From Desulfohalobiaceae bacterium (GTDB lineage Bacteria; Desulfobacterota; Desulfovibrionia; Desulfovibrionales; Desulfothermaceae), in NCBI GenBank assembly GCA_021737085.1, contig JAIPEP010000002.1, positions 1-53,473 on the forward strand: a DNA stretch of 53,473 nucleotides, in the 5' to 3' direction. Positions 34,301 to 40,840 of this stretch are shown here, piece after piece. Position numbers and translations under genes: made by a program. Below the pieces are notes generated by a model. The model searched no databases. It was not told where the DNA came from and was given only the letters and a program-made list of their open reading frames with translations. Each line of letters begins with the position of its first letter. The stretch's first letter is position 1.

Positions 34301-35022
34301 CCACTTGTTGTCAATGCATAGATATTATTATCACCGGATCCAAAATAAGTTTTTCCATCTTTTCCTATAGCTGCCGAAGAATGGATATAATTTTGCGTCT
34401 CAAAAGTCCACTTTATTTGCTCAGCTATATCTTTTGACTTTATAACAATCTCATTGTTTTTATTGGGAAGAAGTATATAGTTGGGGTTTTCTAAAGTTCC
34501 CGTAACTATATTAATATCTTCAATTCCATTATTTACCTGTAAATCTATTGTTATTCGAAATTCATCATGCAATCCGCTTATAACACATCCATCATTACAA
34601 CAGGGATACCAATTCCATCCAAGAGTGTCATTGGGTGTACTCAAGTCGTTAAGATCACCATCATCATCTTTTACTTCTAAATGACAGCTATCAGTCATAT
34701 TTTTAATTCTAAGATTTAAATGACCGCCTGTTTCGTCCTGAGCATCATGGGCTATAAATAAGCTTAAAGCGTCATTATTTGTATTTTTGTATAAAAAAAT
34801 TATACTTTCATTGCTTAATACAAAATTACTATGATAGCTATATGCATTGTATGCGGATTGTGCTTTGTCATGTGGTGTGATCGATTGTGTGAAGCTACCT
34901 TGTGTTACGACATAGGCATTATCCTCTTGAGCATGGGCATTTGTATTTAATGCTAATATTAATGCACATATAACAAGAGTACTCGCAAGTATAACGTTCA
35001 AGCGTAAGAAATGAATGCGCAT
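22051..35022 (-). CDS. giant Sec-exported RHS/YD-repeat protein with beta-propeller, Ig/Fn3-like modules and glycine-zipper tip
   Basis: 4,323 residues. I chose ATG 35022 because it gives a signal peptide (VILASTLVICALILALN, then NAHA) and has GGAG six bases upstream; the open frame extends 49 codons further. Order: signal (1-31); PQQ-like propeller of eight 40-residue blades (about 203-522, motif SSPAIGANGTIYIGSKDGSLY); many Ig/Fn3/CARDB-like modules (to about 2,900); a Cys- and Gly-rich linker; the RHS entry VDLLRGEYQLPGKVDLAVK (about 3,010); more than twenty YD repeats (YEYDxxGNLxxxxDPxG); the core end HNDHLGTPQKLTARNG, RYLREDPLL, NSDSYGL (about 4,225); a final 98-residue tip rich in Gly/Ala (GAKGAAVGAIGGAITGAYAG). 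RHS shells encapsulate a C-terminal toxin released by cleavage near DPxGL, here DSYGL. No PAAR or VgrG domain, so Sec export and surface display are expected. It follows the rhodanese gene by 19 bp. Confidence 0.88.
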   Translation of the reverse strand: MRIHFLRLNVILASTLVICALILALNTNAHAQEDNAYVVTQGSFTQSITPHDKAQSAYNAYSYHSNFVLSNESIIFLYKNTNNDALSLFIAHDAQDETGGHLNLRIKNMTDSCHLEVKDDDGDLNDLSTPNDTLGWNWYPCCNDGCVISGLHDEFRITIDLQVNNGIEDINIVTGTLENPNYILLPNKNNEIVIKSKDIAEQIKWTFETQNYIHSSAAIGKDGKTYFGSGDNNIYALTTSGIKEWSYQTGGDVYSSPAITSDNNVVVGSDDGSVYMLNSTGELLWTQDIGGKVNSSPAIAKNRTIYIGASDGSLYALSHDGDIQWSYSTQGEVESSPAIGANGTVYVGSKDGTIYAVSKDGSKEWSYSTNNTIVSSPAIGANNTIYIGSQDGSLYALSQEGNEIWSYSTNSEINSSPVIGENGTIYVGAKNGRLYAISQKGNKVWSYSTGGEIESSPAISANGDIYFGSRNGKLYALSPQGKKLNAFQTGGDISSSPCIAKDGTIYIGSGDGKLYALENGVSGLYRSKWPMFGNKRYHNGIVDLNSPEITNIEKVDDPPYKTVTWSWNASEAALYRHAVTQNATHEFTQRTFNSTNELTLQSKHGEWYVHVQPVDMSGNLGDPCKVSVFLDNIPPEAGLSGTPEKVTNSTSLSINVSGDEVTHYKYRLASSQYSQSFSVNTTIHLTDLDDGFHELEVKGRDAAGNWQTNPTNASWTIDTTPPSPTQLKLNSSRWPISDEHVVLNAAVSELALRFQESGSGLDLSASRLELVDGENQKVPGSWQISQGDVDESNLDLDESNLVGSDWWYVAKSGYWEGQAIYFKYLGYQNSGDFDWFAEKPYADTNGGAAWSISVYANERYWVSKFAKRPDSHAESRTVPDTVPAWRPIHPSLDGYESLPDSTGHIIKPNDFMVFTPDDPLPESVYTLNIRLRDKLGNAMAKQSTSFFVDTTPPPAPEPDPVTSPTHQATQVISGSKAVDASVELNGTQIVGHTEQTSWSHEVSLSPGENELVLTSRDRAGNLSPNATLRIVFNDIAPPEVACLSVNGELDGTAAELDWSGFDESQHGDIAKYQVFVRENEFSQVQGMSPTAELSLGTRTYTASGLSRGETYYFAVVAVDQTGNMRNEVSPVSAAISDASPPNRVRNFQADSGRTSLSFTWDPPSGEEPEGYHLYWDGSASPESLPANRTSWEQTGLDPASGYTLRVAAVDAAGNEGQKRESTAATWLDNPESISAEGYDGYAELSWSGVQAGNLLRHYAVYASRSPFDSVQGMSPETTSSSPSAKVAGLENNATYHFAAVSVNISGGRSPQVNTTTATPEQDREGPEISGLEYAGTPLDQAQPLSESGAFRVTAEDPSGVSRVAFAVDGDNLVSDHSPPYRVELDLSEISDGEHSLEIEAVDSLGNTATRSHTFQVALAPPDAPQITFPSSGAVTNQPELRLEGSSEPGCEIRAYTNGTLAGNATVSEQGTFALRIGLVEGTNRLTARAVNRGGTSDPSQAVEVTLNTAVPSPPRGLSATPQKQGEVGLSWQRPPDTERIAGYLVYRSDSEFSDPAQAEKVTADPIQEASYTDMPPEDGSYYYRVVCLNQAGTTSQPSDSALAQSDGTSPRALAVEYEPQGEQDPDTGAVAPGRVEVTLRLSEPVAVRPFLSLTPEGGTPISVDLSSQGERTYSGSLQVKNSTPSGPAWATFSARDEAGNRGTNIEAGKKLLLDTDGPALARIALDPSAPIENSQSDPRTVTVVLGLDEAVAPDATPWLAYSLSGSPGDPTRITGLERIGSQGADAQTWRAELTLPAEAGLDSAQTLSFAYEARDHLGNVCSRIEADNAYQVYQGDLPPLRAPEGFSGTPRPGGRIELAWEAVPNCAGYRVYRQAPNQGQMTPRSDLIPSDQTQYTDQTQSDMEYTYAVVSVRQENGQESESGLSRKITLTSDSLAPGAPTDLTLDLAGNGVRAAWSAPNATGELTYNLYRADASSIDSVSGLDPLIAGIPHRDPPRVVDTEPSATEHCYAVTAVDEAGNESPPSDSAYLNQDLMPVSSLRVEKKGDQSPVLSWEHPGGDIAGYNVYLGDDSNSTQLNQSPLQQKSFTDSGYSGDRRTYSVVAVDDTGRGSPARGITLPRVEAELSSGAPLRRNLMNRLVYRVKNRAQQKLDNVRLLVEAGGRSHRSETFDLASGSSREMPVTVGGYKQLNATAQLTETVEIRPAPGRLVRLRDSRSVQVAPGSLSLSVSTGRFLQGGNGTARLELANPGGGPVEVVTSSGTGSQRGIRFLLQDSEGNVLDVARLGQKLGDKIVSLPCGDAVARIPAEGSYTSQQVTLSVPASLSGDELRVQARIPHVYHHRGKGDQVVMQGIRADNRVSLARTSYSGKVTQVCPKQSSGNQSITIRGRAKDRSSGQALAGAELILSINNQGYERERSVRTNSTGWFSHEFTPLEGESGLYKVCAVHPDLTARPVQERFVISRVSYQPSRVDLSLPKNKEKIFSVRVETGQGTEVDNLGLKYLPQDQPDGSLPEGVHVEPGDPVDLSGGSSARLPLTFWADNAAAEETSLVLRLASDNATWGTIPVQASFSQALPVLDFEPSHIETGVTHNATANERITLENSGLAPLKDLELSLLQTDGSEAPSWARLTGTSSQQEIPVGGSQSIGVAFSPDSNVDQGRHHFLLRVSGSNLDPVDIHCYATVARSGEGDAIFKVTDMYTGTKNDEGELIQGVNGAEVELQNEKVQSILKEKETDGLGEAVFSDLPAGRYRYRVSASNHDAQTGRVWIKPGVTAAKEVFLPTSMVTVHWDVEETTIEDEYEIVLTAEYETDVPAPVVVMEPASTSLPSMEAGEVFRGEINLVNKGKIRAENVTAELPSGGDHFRYEMLGEVPDTLAAGERVSLPYKVTCQQPLEQSGSGSGGGDCGSYMRCMTVGYEWVCANGEWSKQAVKHCWTHVYGDCSGSGSGSPPINIGGGGDSASWGGGAGGGGSSSPVPEPDDLDGAECIPEPPSDPGCPDDDKCKDTERGRCCETGSGVDLLRGEYQLPGKVDLAVKVAGGKVKMQRDYYQGRWYFPHNYTLRYTPPHNELNEIHASRNVEGSKSAGSGGDGGYNYQYIDMSLYNKCVRAGVDYQGRYTVSDPKSMDKSTLIFKNNHNRIEVTDVSKHQDKDSLHNRWEYEIEGLRWKNGDGDWEQYKRMHRNDIHFSQQFRLESYGNQKGIVGRLVYADANATRPVGINDRHGNRVLSFEYGADDTLDRAYSPDGRQVRYIHEQGRLSKVVGPLGNATQYEYNDNGRISRVEYPQGKVREIAYSSFGNRNLVSRVTDSKGRSFNYDYSFDEASREYYAMAEFPSGKVKEVWFDSDGDVRRVDINGETVKTIEKDGRDLLITDERGLTTRKEYNEWNNLTRIEYPDGSTVKYEYDNELHRVTRKVNERGVVTEYEYDSQGNRIRKIEAAGTVSERITEYAYDGSGNRIEIVRPGGAVVSMEYDERGNMIRRTGPEGGVTKFTYDETGNLLKKEAPEGRTWEYEYDDRGRRIRKVDPKGRITKYEYDAFGNKVKRVGPGGRVTRFEYDAEGNLVKRIREGDPETESDNLVARFEYNAAGKVIRKVGPGGRQVRFEYDKRSRKKRTIKAGNVIVRHYSSSISGCSSCGGPSDKPSRIEYPTYSVEYAYDKLGRKTVERKMVNGTTLTTQYEYDASGNLVSKTDPKGRITEKSYDPLGRVSQKTDPAGGVTEYEYNARGNLIRLTDPKGQTTRFEYDLKDQLVKKIRPMGESTTYSYDEAGNLVEKIDPEGQRTVYEYNTAGELTGVKHYASSGATTPEKTVSLSYDEAGHLVSYDDGTTSGSYSYDAFGRRTNSTVDYGPFQLSHGTTYTESGRRKSLTYPDGSTYEYSYNEANRLQSMDLPDSGQITWSEYEWRRPTKVHLPGGASKNFDLDPLQRIKEITSSDPAGNTILHRKYDYDQAGNIISEKTGEGRHDYDYDPLDRLTKAENPALPDEEYSYDAVGNRLTSADTNGTWSYNANNELLSYNNATCSFDDNGNMVKRVVHGQETRYIYNANNRLVRVEDGSGDVIAEYYYDPFGRRLWKEVNGERTYFHYCEQGLIAEYDDQGDPIRFYGYKPGSSWTTDPLFLRKDGSYYFYHNDHLGTPQKLTARNGRVVWSTRYASFGGTQLVAQEIKNPLRFPGQYYDRETGLHYNYHRYYDPQVGRYLREDPLLFLGGNINLYTYCNNNSFINSDSYGLIIGAKGAAVGAIGGAITGAYAGAQEGGVWGALAGATAGAASGAIAGFAGDFIAGGLGGGIIGTAVGQTAGAIVGEMLSPSKTHDKTLPCEDPDNEKRD
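33456..34416 (-). repeat. eight in-frame 120-bp tandem repeats encoding propeller blades
   Basis: The stretch encodes eight successive 40-residue units, each with the pattern W-S-Y-T-G-x-SSPAI, a strand YIG and DGxLYALSxxG, without any length change. The DNA units have diverged, so the array is old but strictly periodic. It is the PQQ-like domain of the giant RHS protein. Confidence 0.85.
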
Positions 35023-35041
35023 AACTTGCTCCATTTTGGAG

Positions 35042-35893
35042 TTATTCCCCACACCCGGTGCAGGCATCCGACAAACTTCTTTCCACCCTGCCAGGACATT
35101 CGGAGCGAATCGCGGTTTGATTGGATTCCTGTTTCTCGATGTTTCTCCGAGCCCGAAGGTGACCCGCATAGGCGGTCAGCCCGCCCCGGAGACAAAAGAC
35201 GTTGGCAATACCTTCGGCCCGCAGGGCGGACTCCAGGCGGTCGTATCCCTCGCCCTTGCGGGTGACCAACAAAATGAGCCTGGGTCCGGCCCCATCCTCC
35301 AGGTGCGGGGCCAGTTCATCCTGTTGCGCGATTTCCGCGCCGGGCAGGACGGTGTCCAGCTCCTGGGGCCGCTTGTCCCCGACGTACAGGACGCGCCAGT
35401 ATTCACGTCCCCTCTGCCGGTAATACGCTGCAGGCGAGACCTCGTTCAGTGCCTGGTGATCCCCGCGCTTTCCGGTCAACCGCCCGCCTGACTCGCGCCA
35501 GCGGGCGAGCCCGCCCCACAGGACGGAGGCTTGGACCCCTTTCTGACGCAGTTTTCGGCAGATGCGGAGCAAAGGTCCCGGATTCGCGCCACCACCCACC
35601 AGAATAACAGGGCCGCTCTGCAGGAAGGACTTGTGGGGCACCAGACTGAGGGGAACATGGATGGATCCGGGGATGTGCGCCCTTTGAAATGCCCGAACGC
35701 TTCGTACATCGACAAGCTGTACTTCGGGATTTCGCTGTTTGTAGCGCTGTACATACTCCGCGCCCACCAGGAGGGAGGGGTCCGTCTTGTCCTCAGCGAC
35801 ACCGGGTTTCGCCTTATCCGGTGCGGTGAAAACCAGGCCCAGTGCAATGGCGAAAAAAATCAGAGGTGTGATCCGGGCTGCTTGCGTTTTCAT
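35042..35893 (-). CDS. secreted tandem rhodanese-like protein lacking active-site cysteines
   Basis: 283 residues starting MKTQAARITPLIFFAIALGL, a signal peptide or N-terminal anchor; AGGAGGAG lies three bases before the ATG, which overlaps the stop of the upstream gene as ATGA. Two rhodanese-type domains follow: about 37-130 (VQLVDVRSVRAFQRAHIPGS, then VLWGGLARWRESGG) and about 145-250 (ILLVTRKGEGYDRLESALRA, then VFCLRGGLTAYAGH). In both, the loop that should carry the catalytic Cys reads VGGGANPG or VTRKGEG, so sulfur transfer is unlikely. The C-terminus has CPG and CTGC, possibly redox-active. Probably a periplasmic binding or assembly factor of this operon. Confidence 0.78.
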   Translation of the reverse strand: MKTQAARITPLIFFAIALGLVFTAPDKAKPGVAEDKTDPSLLVGAEYVQRYKQRNPEVQLVDVRSVRAFQRAHIPGSIHVPLSLVPHKSFLQSGPVILVGGGANPGPLLRICRKLRQKGVQASVLWGGLARWRESGGRLTGKRGDHQALNEVSPAAYYRQRGREYWRVLYVGDKRPQELDTVLPGAEIAQQDELAPHLEDGAGPRLILLVTRKGEGYDRLESALRAEGIANVFCLRGGLTAYAGHLRARRNIEKQESNQTAIRSECPGRVERSLSDACTGCGE

Positions 35894-38800
35894 TGGCTCC
35901 TCCTGAGGGTGAGAACCATCCGGACAGCCAGGATCAGTAGGATCGACCCCAGCATGAGGGCCCATCCGGAGCCGGCCTCGCTTTCCGGGACGAAGGCACA
36001 GCCCCCGAAGGGAGGTGGCGGATCCCCGTCGCCATCCAGGGTGGAATTGTCCGACCTCGAACCGCCGCCGTCAGTAGGGGCAGCGCTCACACCGAAGGGG
36101 TCCACGATGCGGCCGTTGGCAACGCCGTCCGCGTCGCCCTCTCCGCCGTCCCGGACCTCGAGCAGGGCCTGTTTCCGGTTCCTTTGCCGCACACTGTCCG
36201 TGAAATCCATCCAGCCATAGCCGCAGACCTGCTTGTACCACGTTCCTTTTGGTGGCAGCTCGGCCGAGGAGTGCAGCCCGAGCTTGGCTGTGGAGCCTGT
36301 CCGCACCTGGAGCCGGACGCAGATCAGCCCGTGGGCCAGATCCGAGGGCGATTCCTCGGTTTGCGGATAAGCGGACAGCATTTGTGTCCTGGCTCCGGTC
36401 AATGTGGCGTTCTCACCTGGCTTTAGCCCGAAGCTGGCAGTGCCGTTCGCGGATGTGACGGCGGTTATATCCCCTTGCTCCGAGTCCGCAACTCCGTTGT
36501 TGTCCAGATCCACTGTGGCGTTCGCCTCTTGCCCGTCCGGGACTCCATTTCCGTTTTCGTCCCGGGGTGCGTCCTTCGTGCTGAAGGTGGACTTGTTCGA
36601 CCAGGGTGACGGGGCACCGTGCTCGTCCACATAGCGGACCCGCCAGTGGTAGGTTCTTTCTCCCAGGCAGAGCAAAGCCGGAAGTCGAATCTCCGTCAGG
36701 TCCCTTTCCGTCTCCATATCCGCCAACAGGGAATCGAACCTCGGATCGCGGCTCACCTGCCATCTGGTGCGGGCATGCTCGTCTCCCGGATCCGGATCGC
36801 TGAAGGAGCTTGCCTTGAGCTCGGCCCGCAGAGGGACACTGTCCTGCCAATCCGTCGGGGACACGGGCTCCGGCTTGTCCGGCGCGCTGTTGGCCTGTTC
36901 GGAGCCGTTTTGGTTCCTCACCCGCAGCCGGGTATCATCCCTATCCTGCAAGCCGTCCACGTCCGTTACCTGGAGCAGAAAGGTCAGGACCCGGCCGGAG
37001 CGCTCTACCTCGGGCACCTTGACTTGGGCCCGGCAGCTGTTTGAGGCGTTCAGCTCTCCAGCCGGCCCGGCAACCTGGCTCCAAGCACAGTCCAGTTCCT
37101 CCCCATCCGGATCGAAGGAGGCCGATCCATCCAGTACCACCTCCGAGCCCTCAGTCACCGTCCGGGAAGCTCCGGCATCCGCATGCGGAGGCTGGGGTGC
37201 GGGGGATTCGAATCTGTATTCGAATCGTGAGGTCTCGCCGCGATTGCCCGCCCTGTCCACTGCCAATGCCTTGAGCACCGTGGTATCGTTCAGGGAGATG
37301 GGGCCCTGGTAGGGGAGGGATTCGGGGCCGGGCTCGCGACCGTTCAAGGTGTAGAAGATCCTCCCGGGCTCGGTCGCATTGAGCTCCACCTGGACGGTGC
37401 GCGGAGGAGTGAACAGCCCGCCTGCCGGATCGGCCCCGACCTCGGGCTCGGTGTGGTCCACAATCACCCTGCCGGATGCATAGCAGCCGCTTCGCTTCTC
37501 TTCGTCTCTTATGGAGGCGTACAGGAGGTAGGTCCCCTCGGGCACGGACTCCAAATCCCAGGTGTAGGCGTCGTCCCGGCCCTCGGGATCCTCCTTGATC
37601 CCGGAGGCGATCCTTGTTCCGTTGCGACCCTGTTTGGTGCGCGCGTAGTACAGGGAGATATCCGCATTGTCCTCCGGATCCCGGTCGTTCCAGGCGATGC
37701 GCAGCGAATCGCTCGCAAAGCGCCTGTCTTGCTGCGTGGTGAGTTGGATAAAGGGGGGATCGTTTTCCCCGTTGTCCACAACGAAGAAGGAGCCCATATC
37801 CGTCCAGTCGCTTGTGGACCCGTTGCCGTCCACGGCACGGACCCGCCAGGAATACCACCGTCTGTTCCGGAGGCCAGAGGCCAGGGTCCAGCTCCTGGCT
37901 TGTATATTCGCCCGCTGCACGGGCTGGCTCGCATTGAGGGCGGAGTAAACCTCGTAAACATACGCCCGGGCATTCCCTGCGGGACCCGAGGGTGGCAGCA
38001 GGGAGAGCTTGGGCATTTTGGTCTCCACCCAGCTCTTGTCCCCGGGATTGCGTCCCTGGGGCTTTTGCGGCGCGCTCCCGGATCGCTCGACCCGGAAGGA
38101 GCCCCTGCTCCAGGCGCTGTCCGATGCGCCGTCCGTGGCCTTTACCCGCCAATAGTAGCGGGTGTCCCTTTGCAGATCGGAGACAGGGAAGACCGCCCGG
38201 TCCCCTTGCAGGGGGATCGCCTGGGAGATGGTCAGCTCCGGGCTGTCGAATCGTCGGCTGCTGTCCACCTGGAAAACGCAGGAGACGGACTCCCCGTCCG
38301 GATCCGCCGAGTTCCCCGCGGCGAGCTCGACTTGGGTGGCGTTGACTGTGGCCCCTTCCTGGGGAGAAAACAGCTCCGGAGCGAGAGGAGCGGTGTTATT
38401 CGCCTCCACCCGGAAAGAGTGCAGGCCGCTCATTGTTTCCGCTCCATGGCCGTCCCGTGCCGTGACCGTCCAGTAATAGCGCTCCCCCTGCCGCAGGGCG
38501 CTGTCCACTCGCCAGGAGGTGGTCCCTACCCCTTCCTGATTGAGCCCCGAGCCCGAAGCGACTTCCCGGGTCATGTTGCTGTCCGCATAGACCCGGAAAT
38601 CGTAGACAGGGGTGTCCTCTGGATCGTGACTGTTGTTCACCTCCAGAACCGGCCAGCGCGTGTCCACGCTCTTGCCCGGAGCGGGACGGCTGGGGGCAAA
38701 GGCCTGCGGGGGATCGTTCACCGTGTTCACCCGGAAACTGCCGTAGCGCCATAGGCTGTAGGCAATCCCGTCAAAGGCCCGGACCCGCCAATAATACATC

Positions 38801-40803
38801 CGGTCCTCCTCCAGCTCGGCCTGCACGTACCAGGAGGTCCTGCCCTGGCCCTGGACCACCTCTCCGGAAGAAGCCAAGGGCTCGGTCATCCGCTTGTCGG
38901 CATAGACCTGGAAGAAGTAGCGCACCGGATCCTGATCCGGGTCCTGGCTGTTTTGCACAGTCAGTCCCGGCTTTGTGGCATTCACCTCAGCCTTGTCCGC
39001 GGGAGAGCCTATCCGGGGGACCTCGGGCGGGAGATTGGATTCGCAAGGGTTGCTCCCTTGTTCATATTCCCGAAGATTGTTCACTCCGTCCCCGTCCCAG
39101 TCCCCTTGGGGGGGAACGTCCAGGCTCCCGAAATGCTCCTCTTCCCAGGCGTCCGGAAGCCCGTCCCCGTCGCTGTCCTGTCCCGGTGCGATGCCCAGGC
39201 CGACTTCGATCTCGGCCTGCAGCTCTCCGTCCGAGGCGATGAAGCGCACGGTGTATTCCCCTGCCTGGCCCAGCATGGGAGTCCAGTCGAAGACCGCGGT
39301 GCCGTCGCCCCGATCGGTGAATTCGGCTCCCGCGGGCAGTCCCCGTGCGGAGAGCTCCGGCTCGGTCCCGTCCGGATCGCTGGCCTGGACCAGGAACGAG
39401 AGCTGCTCTCCCTCCTTACCCGTCTTGTCCGAAATATGGTCTATAACAGGTGCCTGGGGACCCTGATCCTGGTCCCGGAAGCTCAGCTGATACGTCCCCG
39501 GGGTGTTGGCGTCGAAGAAGTTGACGTGATGGTTCCAGCCCTGGGTGGGATCCGCCTTCCGCGTCTTCGACAGCCAGGCGTTGGCCCGCTTGATCCGCTT
39601 GCCGTCGGAGCGGAGGACGGAAACCAGCTCAAGATCCCCCTGGTGGGGATCGGGGAGGCGGACGTAAATGAATCCCGCGGTCTTGGAAAGCTCAAGGGTG
39701 TGTCTTTTTTCCGCGGAGGAATCCGGCTCCAGCTCCGCCTCCTTGGACAGGTCCGCAACCTCGGTGTTCGCCCCGCTAGATTCGTACACGCGGTGGATGT
39801 CCCCGTCCCGGGCCAGGAAGTCCTTGACCTCATCCCTGCCCGGAAGATCGACCAGCACGTCCCGGACCAGGGTGTGGGTCCGCACCTCCCGTAAAAGCGC
39901 GGTCACCTCCCCGCCCAGGGAGTCCGCGTGGCTGAAGCCGGCCTCGAAGGTCTTGAACCTCCCGGACAGGGAACAGGTCATGATCCATCTGCCTACTGAG
40001 GAGGACCTGGGGCCGATATCCCCGAAGTCCACCAGGAGCGTATCCCTGGCAGGCTCGGCATCCACGTAGCTGCCGCGGATCTGGAAGCCGATCTCCAGGC
40101 CCTGCTCGTTGGAGACGATCTCCGGCTGGGCGGAATCGATGGACACATCCCGCGCTGTGCCGTTGCCGCTGTTTTGCACCCGGACCCCGAGGGTGAAGGG
40201 CACCGGGGGCTCCACCTCATCGGTGAAGGCATCGTCCCCGTAGACCTGTTCCGGGAGGAAATAGTCCAGACTGAGCTCCGGCATGGGCTGTACGCGGATG
40301 CTGTCCGGCTCCACCTCCACATGGTGCTCCTCGCCGCGCAGGGTGTAGGAAAGCGTTGCTCCCACGGAGTAGTGCGTGCCCGCCTCTAGGCCGCCAGCCG
40401 CTCCCGGGGAGGGAATGAGCATCCATTCCAGATCCGCGTTGCTGGAGAAGCCCACATCCGGGGCGCTCCATTCCTGGCCAGCGGTGCTCAGCCCATCGGA
40501 CTCGGGGCGGACGAAGAACAGGGCGTCGGTGGCGTCCGGGTCCGGGCTGACCCGGACCGGATTCCCCTCGCTGTCGGTCACTTGGATCTTTACCCGAACT
40601 TCCTTCAGGGATGCGTCGCTCAGGCCGTTTTCGATGCGCATGTGCGCCCTGAAGGCCTGACGCTCCAGGGTCATCCTCTGCTTGATCTCCATGACCACGG
40701 TGGCGCACTCGCTCTCCCGGGCATGGGCAGAGGATAGGGAAAGGAGGGCGAGACAAACACCCGCCAGAAGCCAGCAAGAAAGGAAAATAGGAAAGCGTTG
40801 CAT
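35890..40803 (-). CDS. large exported multidomain surface protein with sorting-like C-terminus
   Basis: 1,637 residues. A signal peptide (FPIFLSCWLLAGVCLALLSL) is followed by CARDB/Ig-like domains (to about 430), a putative-Ig domain (VIDHISDKTGKEGEQLSF), a calcium-binding thrombospondin-3-like stretch (DSDGDGLPDAWEEEHFG, DWDGDGVNNLREYEQ), four to five Fn3-like repeats each ending in YYWRVRAxDG, a chitobiase-like C-terminal module (IFYTLNGREPGP), a PKD-like domain (DAGASRTVTEGSEVVLDGSA), and near 1,480-1,590 a module resembling choice-of-anchor domains. The end is GGCAFVPESEAGSGWALMLG, a membrane helix and RR, a tripartite sorting-type tail. Likely a cell-surface scaffold or adhesin. It is 37 bp after the transglutaminase gene and coupled to the rhodanese gene. 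Confidence 0.82.
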   Translation of the reverse strand: MQRFPIFLSCWLLAGVCLALLSLSSAHARESECATVVMEIKQRMTLERQAFRAHMRIENGLSDASLKEVRVKIQVTDSEGNPVRVSPDPDATDALFFVRPESDGLSTAGQEWSAPDVGFSSNADLEWMLIPSPGAAGGLEAGTHYSVGATLSYTLRGEEHHVEVEPDSIRVQPMPELSLDYFLPEQVYGDDAFTDEVEPPVPFTLGVRVQNSGNGTARDVSIDSAQPEIVSNEQGLEIGFQIRGSYVDAEPARDTLLVDFGDIGPRSSSVGRWIMTCSLSGRFKTFEAGFSHADSLGGEVTALLREVRTHTLVRDVLVDLPGRDEVKDFLARDGDIHRVYESSGANTEVADLSKEAELEPDSSAEKRHTLELSKTAGFIYVRLPDPHQGDLELVSVLRSDGKRIKRANAWLSKTRKADPTQGWNHHVNFFDANTPGTYQLSFRDQDQGPQAPVIDHISDKTGKEGEQLSFLVQASDPDGTEPELSARGLPAGAEFTDRGDGTAVFDWTPMLGQAGEYTVRFIASDGELQAEIEVGLGIAPGQDSDGDGLPDAWEEEHFGSLDVPPQGDWDGDGVNNLREYEQGSNPCESNLPPEVPRIGSPADKAEVNATKPGLTVQNSQDPDQDPVRYFFQVYADKRMTEPLASSGEVVQGQGRTSWYVQAELEEDRMYYWRVRAFDGIAYSLWRYGSFRVNTVNDPPQAFAPSRPAPGKSVDTRWPVLEVNNSHDPEDTPVYDFRVYADSNMTREVASGSGLNQEGVGTTSWRVDSALRQGERYYWTVTARDGHGAETMSGLHSFRVEANNTAPLAPELFSPQEGATVNATQVELAAGNSADPDGESVSCVFQVDSSRRFDSPELTISQAIPLQGDRAVFPVSDLQRDTRYYWRVKATDGASDSAWSRGSFRVERSGSAPQKPQGRNPGDKSWVETKMPKLSLLPPSGPAGNARAYVYEVYSALNASQPVQRANIQARSWTLASGLRNRRWYSWRVRAVDGNGSTSDWTDMGSFFVVDNGENDPPFIQLTTQQDRRFASDSLRIAWNDRDPEDNADISLYYARTKQGRNGTRIASGIKEDPEGRDDAYTWDLESVPEGTYLLYASIRDEEKRSGCYASGRVIVDHTEPEVGADPAGGLFTPPRTVQVELNATEPGRIFYTLNGREPGPESLPYQGPISLNDTTVLKALAVDRAGNRGETSRFEYRFESPAPQPPHADAGASRTVTEGSEVVLDGSASFDPDGEELDCAWSQVAGPAGELNASNSCRAQVKVPEVERSGRVLTFLLQVTDVDGLQDRDDTRLRVRNQNGSEQANSAPDKPEPVSPTDWQDSVPLRAELKASSFSDPDPGDEHARTRWQVSRDPRFDSLLADMETERDLTEIRLPALLCLGERTYHWRVRYVDEHGAPSPWSNKSTFSTKDAPRDENGNGVPDGQEANATVDLDNNGVADSEQGDITAVTSANGTASFGLKPGENATLTGARTQMLSAYPQTEESPSDLAHGLICVRLQVRTGSTAKLGLHSSAELPPKGTWYKQVCGYGWMDFTDSVRQRNRKQALLEVRDGGEGDADGVANGRIVDPFGVSAAPTDGGGSRSDNSTLDGDGDPPPPFGGCAFVPESEAGSGWALMLGSILLILAVRMVLTLRRSQ

Positions 40804-40840
40804 AGGCCTGTCCCGTTTTGGGTTGATCAGGGAAGGGGGA

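Noticed and set aside
33456-34416. A regular 120-bp array that could be mistaken for a CRISPR-like or satellite repeat
   Set aside because: The units are in frame, encode propeller blades and have no identical repeats or spacers.
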